A DNA stretch of 64,000 bases from CAIQPS01 sp963783835 (lineage in GTDB: Bacteria > Actinomycetota > Thermoleophilia > RBG-16-64-13). The notes under the pieces were generated by a model. That model worked only from the letters and a program-made list of their open reading frames with translations, was not told the DNA's origin and did no database searches. The stretch is taken from assembly GCA_963783835.1 (NCBI GenBank), contig CAWAOX010000018.1, forward strand, positions 158,025-222,024, in the 5' to 3' direction. Made by a program: the position numbers and the translations under genes. This document shows, piece after piece, positions 54,281-63,554 of the stretch (position 1 is its first letter; each line of letters begins with the position of its first letter).

Positions 54281-54316
54281 GTACCGGAACTCAAGTGGAA
54301 CACGGGTACCGGAACT
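54281..54316. repeat. Two direct copies of GTACCGGAACT next to the IS481-type remnant
   Basis: GTACCGGAACT at 54281-54291 and 54306-54316, with TTGACAC just after the second copy. Their reverse complements resemble the GGCTCCGGTAC words at the left end of the element at 21204, so this is probably the right end of the second element. Confidence 0.6.
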
Positions 54317-54374
54317 TGACACGTGTACCCCAGTGCGGCCCAAGTGTGTCGCAGACCTCGCGGTGGCGGCAGGT

Positions 54375-55754
54375 CTAGCCGAGCGGCTCCAGCTTCGCCG
54401 AGAAGTGCCGGAGGAACGGCGCCTGCTCAACGATGCGGTACCCTGGAAGGGATCCGCGCTCCTCCCAGACCTTCAGCACGACCTCGATAACGTAGTCCAT
54501 ATGCGACTGCGTGTACGTACGGCGCGGAATCGCAAGGCGCACGAGCTCGCGCTGGCTGACCGTTTCCTCGCCCGTGACCGGGTCCGGACGACCGAACATG
54601 AGGGTGCCGATCTCGCACGTACGCACGCCACCCAGCTCATACAGAGCGTTGCTCACGGCCACGCCTGGCAACTGACGCTGCGTGAGGTGTGCGGCGAAAC
54701 GCTTCGCGTCAAGGTAGATCGCGTGACCACCGGTCGGCCAAAGCAACGGCACGCCGTTGTCGCGCAGGTGCTGGCCAACATAGTGCGTTGAGGCGATGCG
54801 GTAGTTGAGATAGTCCTCATCGACGGCTTCCTGCATCCCGATGGCAAGCGCCTCCAGATCGCGGCCGGACAAGCCTCCGTACGTTGGAAAGCCTTCGGTG
54901 AGGATGAGAAGGATGCGCTCCTCACGGGCCAGCTCGGCATCGCGAGTGGCAAGGAAGCCGCCCATATTGACAATCGCGTCCTTCTTGGCACTCATGGTGC
55001 AGCCCTCGGCGAGGCCGCACATCTCGCGCACGATGTCGCTCACCGACTTCTGGGCGTAGCCGGGCTCCCGTTGCTTTATGAGGAAGGCGTTCTCGGCGAT
55101 GCGACAGGCATCGAGGTAAAGCGGTTTGCCGAACTCGCGGCATACCTCCGCGACGGCATTCGCGTTCGCCATCGACACGGGTTGTCCGCCACCGGAGTTG
55201 TTTGTGACGGTGAGCATCACGAGCGGGATACGGTTGGCGCCGTAATCGGCGAAGGCTGCGCGTAGCCCAGTGACGTCCATGTCGCCCTTGAACGGGTAGT
55301 CACTCTCCATGTCGCCAAGCTGTGGGGAGGGAAGGTCGAGCGCCAGCGCTCCGCGGGACTCGATGTTGGCGCGTGTTGTGTCGAAATGGCTGTTGTTGGG
55401 GACAACGTCGCCCTCGCTGCACATCACGCTGAAGAGGATTCGCTCAGCCGCACGACCCTGGTGGGTCGGTATTACGTGTTCGAAACCCATCAGGTCGCGC
55501 ACCGAGTCCTGGAAACGGAAGAACGACGGGCTGCCGGCGTAGCTCTCGTCGCCCCGCATAACGCCGGCCCACTGTTTCGCGCTCATCGCGCCCGTGCCTG
55601 AGTCGGTGAGTAGGTCGATGATCACGTCTTCCGAGTGCAGGCCAAAGATGTTGTAGTCGGCCTCGGCGAGCATGGTTCTACGCTGGCCGGGGGTCGTTAG
55701 CTTGATCTGCTCGACGACTTTAATGCGGAACGGCTCGATGATGGTCTTGAACAT
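54375..55754 (-). CDS. tnaA: Tryptophanase (tryptophan indole-lyase)
   Basis: A 459-residue PLP beta-eliminating lyase. It has THQGRAAERI, SNNSGGGQPVSMAN in the form TNNSGGGQPVSMAN, Asp215 and Arg218 (YLDACR), and the PLP Lys258 in MSAKKDAIVN. Tryptophanase is preferred over tyrosine phenol-lyase because the end reads FLRHFSAKL (His450; TPL has Phe) and because of YTQSHMDYVIE and CEIGTLMFGRPDP. It makes indole, pyruvate and ammonia. The ATG at 55754 has GGGGGAG upstream. A divergent GntR gene and operator repeats lie next to it. Confidence 0.92.
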   Translation of the reverse strand: MFKTIIEPFRIKVVEQIKLTTPGQRRTMLAEADYNIFGLHSEDVIIDLLTDSGTGAMSAKQWAGVMRGDESYAGSPSFFRFQDSVRDLMGFEHVIPTHQGRAAERILFSVMCSEGDVVPNNSHFDTTRANIESRGALALDLPSPQLGDMESDYPFKGDMDVTGLRAAFADYGANRIPLVMLTVTNNSGGGQPVSMANANAVAEVCREFGKPLYLDACRIAENAFLIKQREPGYAQKSVSDIVREMCGLAEGCTMSAKKDAIVNMGGFLATRDAELAREERILLILTEGFPTYGGLSGRDLEALAIGMQEAVDEDYLNYRIASTHYVGQHLRDNGVPLLWPTGGHAIYLDAKRFAAHLTQRQLPGVAVSNALYELGGVRTCEIGTLMFGRPDPVTGEETVSQRELVRLAIPRRTYTQSHMDYVIEVVLKVWEERGSLPGYRIVEQAPFLRHFSAKLEPLG

Positions 55755-55804
55755 GGCTCCCCCATTTGGCCTGCCAGTTGCTTTCGGAACGGGCGAGTGC
55801 TACT

Positions 55805-55845
55805 TTGTATCCAGATTGTATCCAAAAAAGGTCAGATTGGATACA
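55805..55845. promoter_or_regulatory. Operator repeats between tnaA and gntR
   Basis: TTGTATCC occurs at 55805-55812 and 55816-55823. TGTATCCAA (55817-55825) and TTGGATACA (55837-55845) are a perfect 9-base inverted repeat. The site lies in the divergent gap and is the natural target of the adjacent GntR-type protein, controlling both genes. Confidence 0.7.
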
Positions 55846-55901
55846 GAAAGCGCGGGTGGGCTGGAACGGCGAACCGACGACCGGGGCCCGGGGGGCTGGG
55901 T

Positions 55902-56564
55902 ATGGAAACGGATCGGGTTTACGAACGGCTACTTGACCTTATCATCACGCTCCAACTGGAACCTGGCTCGACGGTCACCCAGGCTTATCTCACCGATCTC
56001 CTTGACTGCGGGCGCACGCCTCTCAGGGAAGCCACCCAGCGACTGATGGTCGAAGGTCTGGTGGTTCACACGCCCAACCGCGGGATCTCCATCGCTCCTC
56101 TCGACATACGTCAATTCGGGCAGGCGGACGAAGCCTACCGGTGCGTGCATTCACAGGCCATAAGGCGTGCTGCGCTTCGCAGGACTGACTCGCAGGTCGC
56201 CGATCTTCAGGCCCTCCTCCATGAAGCGGAGTCGCTGCTGGCCGGCGCTCATCCCTCAGAGGCCGCCTTGCTTGATGTGAAGTTCCATAGCCTCCTTGCT
56301 GAGGCGTCGCAGAACCAGTATCTGGCCGAGGACGCCGCCCGGCTGGAGAAGTTGCTCGTCCGCTTCGTATCTCTCTTCCATTCCGCACCCGGGGTGCACA
56401 AAGAAGTCTGGGATTATCACCAAAAGATTCTCGATGCCGTCCGCGATCAGGACCCCGACGAGGCGGAGAGACTTTTTTTCGCGCACATCGACGTGGTCAG
56501 ACAGGATGTCCTTGGCGCCTGGGGCATGCCCGATGTCTTCCAGAACGCCGCGAGAAGGGGGTGA
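55902..56564 (+). CDS. GntR-family regulator (FCD subfamily)
   Basis: A 220-residue regulator. The winged helix has TVTQAYLTDLLDCGRTPLREATQRL, given in part as LDCGRTPLREATQRL, and GLVVHTPNRGISIAPLD. The FCD effector domain carries the metal-binding His residues in LLDVKFHSLLAEAS, VWDYHQKILDAV and FFAHIDVV. The ATG at 55902 fits the helix start; longer readings run into the operator. It is divergent to tnaA and followed by the peptide transporter genes, so it may control either. Confidence 0.88.
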   Translation: METDRVYERLLDLIITLQLEPGSTVTQAYLTDLLDCGRTPLREATQRLMVEGLVVHTPNRGISIAPLDIRQFGQADEAYRCVHSQAIRRAALRRTDSQVADLQALLHEAESLLAGAHPSEAALLDVKFHSLLAEASQNQYLAEDAARLEKLLVRFVSLFHSAPGVHKEVWDYHQKILDAVRDQDPDEAERLFFAHIDVVRQDVLGAWGMPDVFQNAARRG

Positions 56565-56673
56565 TGGCGGGACCGGAGAACAGGGTGCTTGGGCACCATA
56601 TGCCGCGCTTGTTCCCAGGAAGGCTGCTCGAAGAGTTGATGAACGTGCAAGTTCCATTTGGGGGAGGTTGAAC

Positions 56674-58476
56674 ATGTCAGTGCGAGAAGATGGCAGCAAA
56701 GAGGCAGATCAATTCGACATACCCGCGACCAAGGCGGTCAGTCGCCGTGAGTTCCTCAAACTAGCGGGCATCACTGGGGCGGTCGTCAGCTTGGGCGGCG
56801 GTCTCGGAGCGCTGCTGGCCGCCTGTGGTGGGGAGACCACGACCACAACGGTCGCTGGGGCGACCACGACCGCCGGCGTGACCACGACGGCTGCCGGCGC
56901 GACCACCACGACGGCTGCGGTCACCAGCACCAGCGCGGCCGGAGGCATGGGCGAGAAGGTGGTCATCGCCGTAGAGGACTTCGGGCGGGACATCCCCTTC
57001 TCGTGGTTGAACGGGCCCCGGGACGCGCGCCCGTGGCTACAGATATGGGATCCCTTGATCGAAGTCAGCAACGCCGAGCCGGCCAACTTCAAGCCCGGGC
57101 TGTTCACCGAGTGGACCCACTCCGACGACTACAAGACCTGGACCTTCAAAGTCCGCCAAGGGGTCATGTTCCACGAGGACAACGGGGAATTGACGTCTGA
57201 AGACGTGAAGTGGTCCATCGAGCAGACTCTGCGCCCGGATGCGCAGGGCTTCGCGAACGTCGTCTTCCAGCAGAGCCTTGAGTCGATAGAGGCGCCCGAC
57301 AAGTACACCGTGGTGACCAATTGGAAGCGGGGCTTCTGGGAAGCCCTGGACCAGCTGTGCATCCTGGGTGCCAACCCGAACATCACCTGCAAGGCGTACA
57401 TGGAGAAGGTCGGCGAGGAGGCCGCCATGTCGCATCCGATCGGGACGGGGCCCTATCATTTCGTATCCGGGACGCAGGGCAGCAACTACCTGTTCGAGGT
57501 CGTACCGGACCACTGGCGCGTCGCCGGCGGCTTCAAGCAGATTGAATACCAGGCCGTGCCTGACGAGGCGACCCGGGTGGCCGGTCTTCAGTCCGGTCAG
57601 TTCGACGTGGTCATGGCCACGGGCGACTCGCTCAAGCAGATCCAGTCGGCCGGCCTCAACGTTGCTGATTTTCCAGGGATATCTCACTACTTCGTCAACA
57701 TGCCCGGGCTGACTACCCCGGCGTTCAAGGACTACAACCCGGATTTCCCCTGGGTTGGTCAGCCGGATGCTGCCAGCCAGGAAAAAGCTCTGAAAGTGCG
57801 CAAAGCACTCAACCTGGCCGTTAACAAGCAGGCCATCATCGACGCATTCTGGCAAGGTCACGGAACTCAGGTCCCCTTCGGCTATTTCTATTATCCGGGG
57901 GCTCCGGGCTACAGCGACAAGTGGGCCATTCCCCCGTATGACCCCGACCAGGCGAAGCAGTTGCTCGCCGAGGCAGGCTATGCCGAAGGCTTCGAGATCC
58001 CCGTCCTCATGGTCAACCAGGCGGTCGATGGGCCGCAGATCATGGAGGCCGTTGCGCAGGATTGGGAGAAGATCGGCCTCAAAGTCGCCCGGGCAAGTGG
58101 CGGGATGATGGACCTGGTACCCCAGATCCAAACCGCCACGTGGACACAGGCCTGGGTCTTCGCCTACCCTCAAGTAATCGGCAACGCGACCACCGGCATG
58201 TATGACAACATCGGCGTCGGCAGTCCCGGTAACGTGTTCATCAGGAACGATGCGATCGAGGCTGAATTGACGGCTGCCAAGGACGAATTGGATGAGGCCA
58301 AGCGCACCTCGATGACGAGCGCCATCGGGCAAGAGATGTACGACGCGTTCTACGGCGTGATGATCGGTATCAAGGCCATGACGTACGGTACGAACGCCAA
58401 GATCGGTGGGTGGAACCCGCCCGTGCCTACCATGTACTACCCGTTCCCCGAGTACCTGCAGTGGTCCGGTAAGTAA
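56674..58476 (+). CDS. Tat-type lipoprotein, peptide ABC binding protein (DppA/OppA type)
   Basis: A 600-residue solute-binding protein family 5 member. It has twin Arg at 24-25 (SRREFL), a lipobox ending at Cys51 (LLAACGG) and a Thr/Ala linker. Then come DYKTWTFKVRQGVMFHEDNGE, given in part as WTFKVRQGVMFHEDNGE, SEDVKWSIEQTL, MSHPIGTGPYHFV and KVRKALNLAVNKQAIIDAFW. It delivers peptides or similar solutes to the DppBCDF system encoded downstream. GGGGGAGG precedes the ATG. A long hairpin follows the stop. Confidence 0.9.
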   Translation: MSVREDGSKEADQFDIPATKAVSRREFLKLAGITGAVVSLGGGLGALLAACGGETTTTTVAGATTTAGVTTTAAGATTTTAAVTSTSAAGGMGEKVVIAVEDFGRDIPFSWLNGPRDARPWLQIWDPLIEVSNAEPANFKPGLFTEWTHSDDYKTWTFKVRQGVMFHEDNGELTSEDVKWSIEQTLRPDAQGFANVVFQQSLESIEAPDKYTVVTNWKRGFWEALDQLCILGANPNITCKAYMEKVGEEAAMSHPIGTGPYHFVSGTQGSNYLFEVVPDHWRVAGGFKQIEYQAVPDEATRVAGLQSGQFDVVMATGDSLKQIQSAGLNVADFPGISHYFVNMPGLTTPAFKDYNPDFPWVGQPDAASQEKALKVRKALNLAVNKQAIIDAFWQGHGTQVPFGYFYYPGAPGYSDKWAIPPYDPDQAKQLLAEAGYAEGFEIPVLMVNQAVDGPQIMEAVAQDWEKIGLKVARASGGMMDLVPQIQTATWTQAWVFAYPQVIGNATTGMYDNIGVGSPGNVFIRNDAIEAELTAAKDELDEAKRTSMTSAIGQEMYDAFYGVMIGIKAMTYGTNAKIGGWNPPVPTMYYPFPEYLQWSGK

Positions 58477-58505
58477 GCATCTCTAACCTGGCCCTGGCCA
58501 GGCAC

Positions 58506-58564
58506 CACTCCGTCGTCCTGGGAGGGCCTCGGCCTTCGCCCTCCCAGGAGGCGGACGGAGTGGA
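58506..58564 (+). repeat. Long hairpin between the peptide-binding protein gene and dppB
   Basis: Outer arms CCACTCCGTC (58506-58515) / GACGGAGTGG (58555-58564) and inner arms CCTGGGAGGGC (58518-58528) / GCCCTCCCAGG (58539-58549) share one centre. It has no T-run. It may keep the binding-protein mRNA more abundant than the permease mRNA. Confidence 0.75.
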
Positions 58565-58591
58565 CGAGTCGAGAAGGGGGGTGATCAGCGG

Positions 58592-59512
58592 ATGGGTCGT
58601 CAGCTTGCAGGCGCGCTTGTGAGGGTGGTCGTCACCCTGTTCGTGGCTTCGCTCGTCGTCTTCCTTCTTCTCCATGCCTCTGGCGACCCTGCCCGCCTGC
58701 TCGTCCCCTGGACCGCCACACCCGAGAAGGTAGCCGAGATCAGGGCGAGTCTCGGTCTCGACCAACCGCTCTATGTACAGTACGGGAAGTTTCTCTTGCA
58801 TGCGGTCCAGGGGGACTTCGGAGACTCTTTGGTCTCCCGCAGACCGGCCATGGAGATGGTCCTCAGCCGGGCGCCTGCCACTCTCGAGCTCGTCGGAGTC
58901 GCGCTCTTTCTTGCGCTGGTGATCGGTATCCCCCTCGGCGTCTATTCGGCCGCGCGCCGCGGTACGTTGTTTGACCGGTCGGCACGGGCCTTCGCCGCGA
59001 TCGGACAGGGGGTGCCGTCTTTTGTCATGGGCATCCTCCTGATACTCATCTTCGCGGTGGGTCTCAAGATCCTTCCCACATCCGGCCGGGGTGGAATAAC
59101 CCACCTGATCCTTCCCGCGGTGACCCTTGCCGTGTATGTCCTGGTCGCCCTGCTGCGCCTAACACGTTCGGCGATGATTGACGTCCTCGGGAGCGAATAC
59201 GTGAAGCTGGCTCGCCTCAAGGGGCTGCCTGAGCGGCAGATCCTTTGGAGGCACGGGTTCCGGAACGGCGCTCTTCCGGTCGTCACTTTCGCAGGCTTAA
59301 TGGTGGTCGGGATGATCAGCGCGGGCGTAGTCGTAGAAGCGGTCTTCGCGTGGCCCGGGATGGGAGGGCTGATCGTGAACGCGGTTCTGGGAAGGGATTT
59401 TCCCGTAGTGATGGCCGGGGTGATGCTGATCAGCCTCCTCTACGCCCTCTCCGCGTTCGTCGTTGACCTCCTCTACGGCGTCCTCGACCCGCGGATCAGG
59501 AGGGCGGGATGA
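58592..59512 (+). CDS. dppB: Dipeptide/oligopeptide ABC transporter permease (DppB/OppB type)
   Basis: A 306-residue membrane protein with an N-terminal helix, a periplasmic domain containing LGLDQPLYVQYGKFL and five further helices. The inner-membrane EAA loop reads EYVKLARLKGLPERQILWRHG, given in part as VKLARLKGLPERQILWRHG. It forms a heterodimer with the next gene product. The ATG at 58592 follows GAAGGGGGG. Its stop overlaps dppC by ATGA. Confidence 0.93.
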   Translation: MGRQLAGALVRVVVTLFVASLVVFLLLHASGDPARLLVPWTATPEKVAEIRASLGLDQPLYVQYGKFLLHAVQGDFGDSLVSRRPAMEMVLSRAPATLELVGVALFLALVIGIPLGVYSAARRGTLFDRSARAFAAIGQGVPSFVMGILLILIFAVGLKILPTSGRGGITHLILPAVTLAVYVLVALLRLTRSAMIDVLGSEYVKLARLKGLPERQILWRHGFRNGALPVVTFAGLMVVGMISAGVVVEAVFAWPGMGGLIVNAVLGRDFPVVMAGVMLISLLYALSAFVVDLLYGVLDPRIRRAG

Positions 59513-60360
59513 GAGTCCGGAGCTTCTGGAAACAGCACCGGCTGCCCCCGGCTGTGCCCCTCTTGATAGTGGTGATCTTCCTCATCTGCGCCGTGTTTGC
59601 CGGCTTGATCGCGCCTCATCCACAAAACCTTGGAGAGCTGGCGAAGCGGCTTCTTCCCCCGACCGGTATGAAAGGCTCCGATCCCAGCTTTCTCCTTGGC
59701 ACCGACGGGCAGGGCCGCGACATCCTCAGCCGGCTCGTCTACGGAGCTCGCATCACCCTCCTTGTGTCCGTGGTGTCGATCTTGATCACCGCCACGCTTG
59801 GGACCCTGATCGGCCTGGCCGCCGGTCTTGTCGGGGGCAAGTTGGATTTGGTCGTCATGCGCCTGGTGGACGTTTCGCTCTCAATACCCGCGATACTCAT
59901 CGCCGTTCTGCTCGCCGCCGTCTTCGGTGCTTCCATTCAAAACGTCATCATCATCATCATCATCCTCATTTGGCCCAGCTATGCACGGCTGATCCGGGGC
60001 GAGACTCTTTCCGTCAAGCAGGCCGACTATGTCGCGCTGGCCCGGGTCGCAGGCTGCTCGCCGTTGACCATCATGCGGCGCCACATCCTGCCGAACGTTC
60101 TCCCAACCGTTCTCGTGTTGATGTCCCTGCACGTGGCGCTTGTAATTGTGATGGAAGCGGGGCTCAGCTTTCTCGGCTTTGGGGTGCCGCCTCAGTACGC
60201 GACGTGGGGATCGATGATCCAGCAGGGCTACCAGTCGCTGCAATCAGCGTGGTGGGTGGCGGTATTTCCGTGCATCGCCATCGTCCTGACGGTGATTTCG
60301 TTCAACATCCTCGGCGACTGGGTGCGTGACCGGCTCGATCCTAAGTTGAGGCAGGTATGA
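59509..60360 (+). CDS. dppC: Dipeptide/oligopeptide ABC transporter permease (DppC/OppC type)
   Basis: A 283-residue second permease with six helices. The N-terminal OppC_N segment is followed by LGTDGQGRDILSRLVYGARI, given in part as GTDGQGRDILSRLVYGARI, and the EAA loop DYVALARVAGCSPLTIMRRH. The family ending FNILGDWVRDRLDPKLR is present. Both ends overlap neighbouring genes by four bases. Confidence 0.93.
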   Translation: MRVRSFWKQHRLPPAVPLLIVVIFLICAVFAGLIAPHPQNLGELAKRLLPPTGMKGSDPSFLLGTDGQGRDILSRLVYGARITLLVSVVSILITATLGTLIGLAAGLVGGKLDLVVMRLVDVSLSIPAILIAVLLAAVFGASIQNVIIIIIILIWPSYARLIRGETLSVKQADYVALARVAGCSPLTIMRRHILPNVLPTVLVLMSLHVALVIVMEAGLSFLGFGVPPQYATWGSMIQQGYQSLQSAWWVAVFPCIAIVLTVISFNILGDWVRDRLDPKLRQV

Positions 60361-61352
60361 CGGCGACGGCTGGCAACGGGTCAAGCCCAGTGCTAGAGGT
60401 CAAGGACCTGCGCATGCACATCTTTGTGCGCCGAGGCGTCGTCAAAGCAATCGACGGGGTGAATTTCTCGGTCAGCCGTGGCGAATCGCTCGGGATTGTC
60501 GGCGAATCGGGCTCGGGCAAGTCTATGACGCTGCTCTCCATCATGCAGGTGCTCCCGCAGCCCGGTGGGAAGATCATGGGCGGCGAGATCCTGTTCGAGG
60601 GCGAGGATCTGCTGATGAAGAGTCCTGAAGAGATGCGCCGCATCCGGGGCAATCGGATCGCCATGATCACGCAGGACACCCTGGCTTCACTCAATCCCGC
60701 GCTGACCATAGGTGTCCAGCTCAAGGAGCCGCTCGAGGTCCACCTAGACATGCACGGCAAGGCGGCCGACGCGCGGGCCCTCGAGCTTCTGCGGCACGTG
60801 CAGCTCACCGATCCGGAGAGACAGATCGACTCGTATCCCCATGAGATGAGCGGTGGGATGCGCCAACGGGTCGTCGGCGCCATCGCGATCGGCTGCAAGC
60901 CAAGCCTGCTTCTGGCAGACGAGCCGACGACCGCCCTGGACGTGACGGTCCAGGCTCAGTACCTGAGGCTGCTGCGACAGATCCAGACAGAGACGGATCT
61001 GGCCATGATTTTCGTCACCCACGACTTCGGCATCGTCGCCAAGGTCTGCGACCACGTGGCGGTGATGTACGCAGGCCGCATCGCGGAAACCGCGACGACC
61101 CGGGAACTCTTCGACCACCCGCTGCACCCCTACTCGAGCGCACTCATGGACTGCTTGCCCCAGCGCAACCTGGATAAGCGCCTGAGGACCATCCCGGGGC
61201 ATCCCCCCGACCTCTCCCAGTTGCCTCCAGGATGCGGGTTCGCGCCTCGTTGCCCCTTTGTGCTGGAACGCTGCCGCGTGGAGGTGCCCTGTCTGTCGGA
61301 AGTCACTCCAGGACACCAGGTGGCCTGCTGGTACGTGGAAGGGTCCGCATGA
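60357..61352 (+). CDS. dppD: Dipeptide/oligopeptide ABC transporter ATPase (DppD/OppD type)
   Basis: A 331-residue ABC ATPase. It has Walker A GESGSGKSM, the Q-loop ITQDTLASLNPALTIG, signature MSGGMRQRV, Walker B LLLADEPTTALDV and the switch His in IFVTHDFG. The C-terminal oligo_HPY motif region has LPPGCGFAPRCPFVLERC. The ATG overlaps the dppC stop, and the 3' end overlaps dppF. Confidence 0.94.
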   Translation: MTATAGNGSSPVLEVKDLRMHIFVRRGVVKAIDGVNFSVSRGESLGIVGESGSGKSMTLLSIMQVLPQPGGKIMGGEILFEGEDLLMKSPEEMRRIRGNRIAMITQDTLASLNPALTIGVQLKEPLEVHLDMHGKAADARALELLRHVQLTDPERQIDSYPHEMSGGMRQRVVGAIAIGCKPSLLLADEPTTALDVTVQAQYLRLLRQIQTETDLAMIFVTHDFGIVAKVCDHVAVMYAGRIAETATTRELFDHPLHPYSSALMDCLPQRNLDKRLRTIPGHPPDLSQLPPGCGFAPRCPFVLERCRVEVPCLSEVTPGHQVACWYVEGSA

Positions 61353-62368
61353 GCGGCGTTTCGGCATCGAGGGCGTCGGGGATGGCCGAAACGGAGAACC
61401 TGATCGAGGCCAGAGGTCTGCGTAAGCACTTTCCCATCCTAAAAGGCATTGTCCGCAGGAAGCAGATCGGCACGGTCAAGGCGGTCGACGGCGTGGATTT
61501 CGTCATCCGTCCGGGAGAGACCCTGGGACTGGTCGGCGAGAGCGGCTGCGGCAAGACGACGGTAGCGAAGATGGTCCTGCGGCTTGAGAAGTGCACAGAC
61601 GGCGTCTGCCTCTTTCGCGGCCGGGACATCTCTACGCTCCGCGGGAACGACCTCCGCCGTTACCGCCGGGGTGTGCAGGCCGTGCTCCAGGATCCGTACA
61701 CTGCGCTCAACCCGCGTCTCACCATCGGCCGGACGGTGAGCGAGCCACTCACCGAGACGCAGAAGGGAGTGTCGAAGAAGGAGGTGAACGAGCGGGTAGC
61801 GGAAGCACTGAGTTCGGTCGGCCTCCTGCCGCGCATAGCCAAAGACTACCCCCACGAGCTTTCCGGGGGCCAGCGCCAGCGGGTGGAGGTGGCCCGGGCC
61901 ATCGTCACCAGGCCGGAGTGCATCGTCCTCGACGAGCCCGTCTCCGCCGCCGATGTCTCTATTCGCGCGGAGATCATCAACCTATTGCAGGACGTCCAAT
62001 CGAGCCTCGGCGTCAGCTACCTGCTTATCAGCCACGATCTGGCAGTAGTGGAGCGCATGAGCACCCGCATCGCGGTGATGTACCTCGGCAAGTTCGTGGA
62101 GATCGGTCCGACCAGCGAGATCGCAGACAGTCCACTTCATCCCTACACGCAGGTCCTTCTGAGCAACGCGCTTCCGAGCCACCCGGACGACGTGGGCGAG
62201 GAGATCATCCTCACCGGCGAAGTCCCCAGCCCGCGGAATGTCCCGCCCGGCTGCCCTTTCCACCCGCGTTGTCCGATCGCCGCTTCCATGTGCAAAGAGG
62301 TGGTTCCCGTGCTGAGCGCTGAGGGCGTCAGACATGAGGTCGCCTGCCATCTGGTGAGCAGGCAGTAG
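61349..62368 (+). CDS. dppF: Dipeptide/oligopeptide ABC transporter ATPase (DppF/OppF type)
   Basis: A 339-residue ABC ATPase that pairs with DppD. It has Walker A GESGCGKTT, QDPYTALNPRLTIG, signature LSGGQRQRV, Walker B IVLDEPVSAADVS and the switch His in LLISHDLA, followed by VPPGCPFHPRCPIA-type C-terminal Cys (here NVPPGCPFHPRCPIAAS). The ATG at 61349 overlaps the dppD stop; longer in-frame readings run through dppD. It completes the operon before the peptidase genes. Confidence 0.94.
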   Translation: MSGVSASRASGMAETENLIEARGLRKHFPILKGIVRRKQIGTVKAVDGVDFVIRPGETLGLVGESGCGKTTVAKMVLRLEKCTDGVCLFRGRDISTLRGNDLRRYRRGVQAVLQDPYTALNPRLTIGRTVSEPLTETQKGVSKKEVNERVAEALSSVGLLPRIAKDYPHELSGGQRQRVEVARAIVTRPECIVLDEPVSAADVSIRAEIINLLQDVQSSLGVSYLLISHDLAVVERMSTRIAVMYLGKFVEIGPTSEIADSPLHPYTQVLLSNALPSHPDDVGEEIILTGEVPSPRNVPPGCPFHPRCPIAASMCKEVVPVLSAEGVRHEVACHLVSRQ

Positions 62369-62379
62369 GGAAGGCCGCA

Positions 62380-63494
62380 GTGTCGCCGGACAACAGCAGA
62401 TCAGGTGTCGCCTTGCCCGACCCCCGCGTCACCCGCATGGCAGAGATCTTGGTGCGCCATAGCACCGACCTCAAGGAAGGCAAAGCCGTCCTGGTCTGGG
62501 GCTACAGCGACCTGGCCAAGCCCCTGGTCGTCGAAGTGTGCCGCGAAGCCATCAAAGCGGGGGCCGGGCCCATCGCCTGGCAGGTGGACTATCCCGAGAT
62601 CGAGGACGCTTTTGTGGAGGCAGCCTCGGAGGAAGTGCTGCTGCGCCGGAACGACTTGATCCTCGCCCTGGCTCAAGGGGTACAGGCCTGTGTCCGGATC
62701 GTGGCCCCGGTCATGGGGCGGGCCGGGATGTCCGCCGATCCCCGGCGCATGGGCAAACTCGAACCGGGCACCGCGCCCCTGCGCCAGCACATCCTGCGCA
62801 ACACCAGGATGGTCTCACCCAGTTTCCCACGGAGGCCGGAGCCCAAGAGGTGGATATGTCGCTGGGGGGATTCGAGGACTACGTCTTCAACGCCGTGGAC
62901 CAGGACTGGGCGGAGGTAGGCGCTCGCCAGCAGCGGCTCATCGACTCGGTGCTGGCCGGTGCCGGCGAGATACGCATCACGGGAGAGGACACCGACCTCA
63001 CGTTTTCGGTGCGGGGCCGGACCTTCTTCAATTGCGACGGCAGGCCCAACATGCCCGACGGGGAGATCATGACCAGCCCCCTGGAAGACAGTCTGCAGGG
63101 CCACATCGCCTTTTCCTATCCCGCGGTATTCCCGCCCGGCGGCCGCCGGGTCGAGGGGGTCCATCTGTGGTTCGAAGACGGCAAGGTGGTGAGGGCGACC
63201 GCCAAGGACGGACAGGAGCACCTCGATGCCATGCTCGGCCTGGATGCTGGCTCCCGCTATGCGGGCGAGTTCGCCTTCGGCACGAACGACCGGCTAGACC
63301 GCTGGATCGGCAACATCCTGTTCGACGAGAAGATCGGCGGCACCGTGCACTTGGCGCTTGGGCAGTCTTTCCCGCAGGTAGGAGGCGTGAACAGTTCGTC
63401 GCTTCACTGGGACATGATCAAGGACCTGAGGCAGGGCGGCGAGATATGGGTGGACGGGACGATCATCCAGAAAGATGGCCGATGGGTCTACTGA
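62380..63494 (+). CDS. M29-family leucyl aminopeptidase, frameshifted
   Basis: A metallo-aminopeptidase of the AmpS / aminopeptidase T family, about 370 residues. The first part (GTG at 62380) has RHSTDLKEGKAVLVWGYSD and VVEVCREAIKAGAGPIAWQ. Near 62815-62830 (CCCAGTTTCCC) the frame shifts to QFPTEAGAQEVDMSLGG. After that the metal ligands are visible: NMPDGEIMTSPLED (Glu), AGEFAFGTND (Glu), HLALG (His) and SSLHWDMIKDL (His, Asp). It trims peptides brought in by the Dpp system just upstream. Confidence 0.85.
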
Positions 63495-63554
63495 CATGCA
63501 GCAACTTTTCAACTTCGGCGGCCTCGGAAAGGGCTTGAGAAAGGAGATGCCACT

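Noticed and set aside
54375..55754. Tyrosine phenol-lyase
   Set aside because: His450 in LRHFSAKL, plus CEIG and YTQSHMD, are tryptophanase-type; TPL has Phe at the His position.
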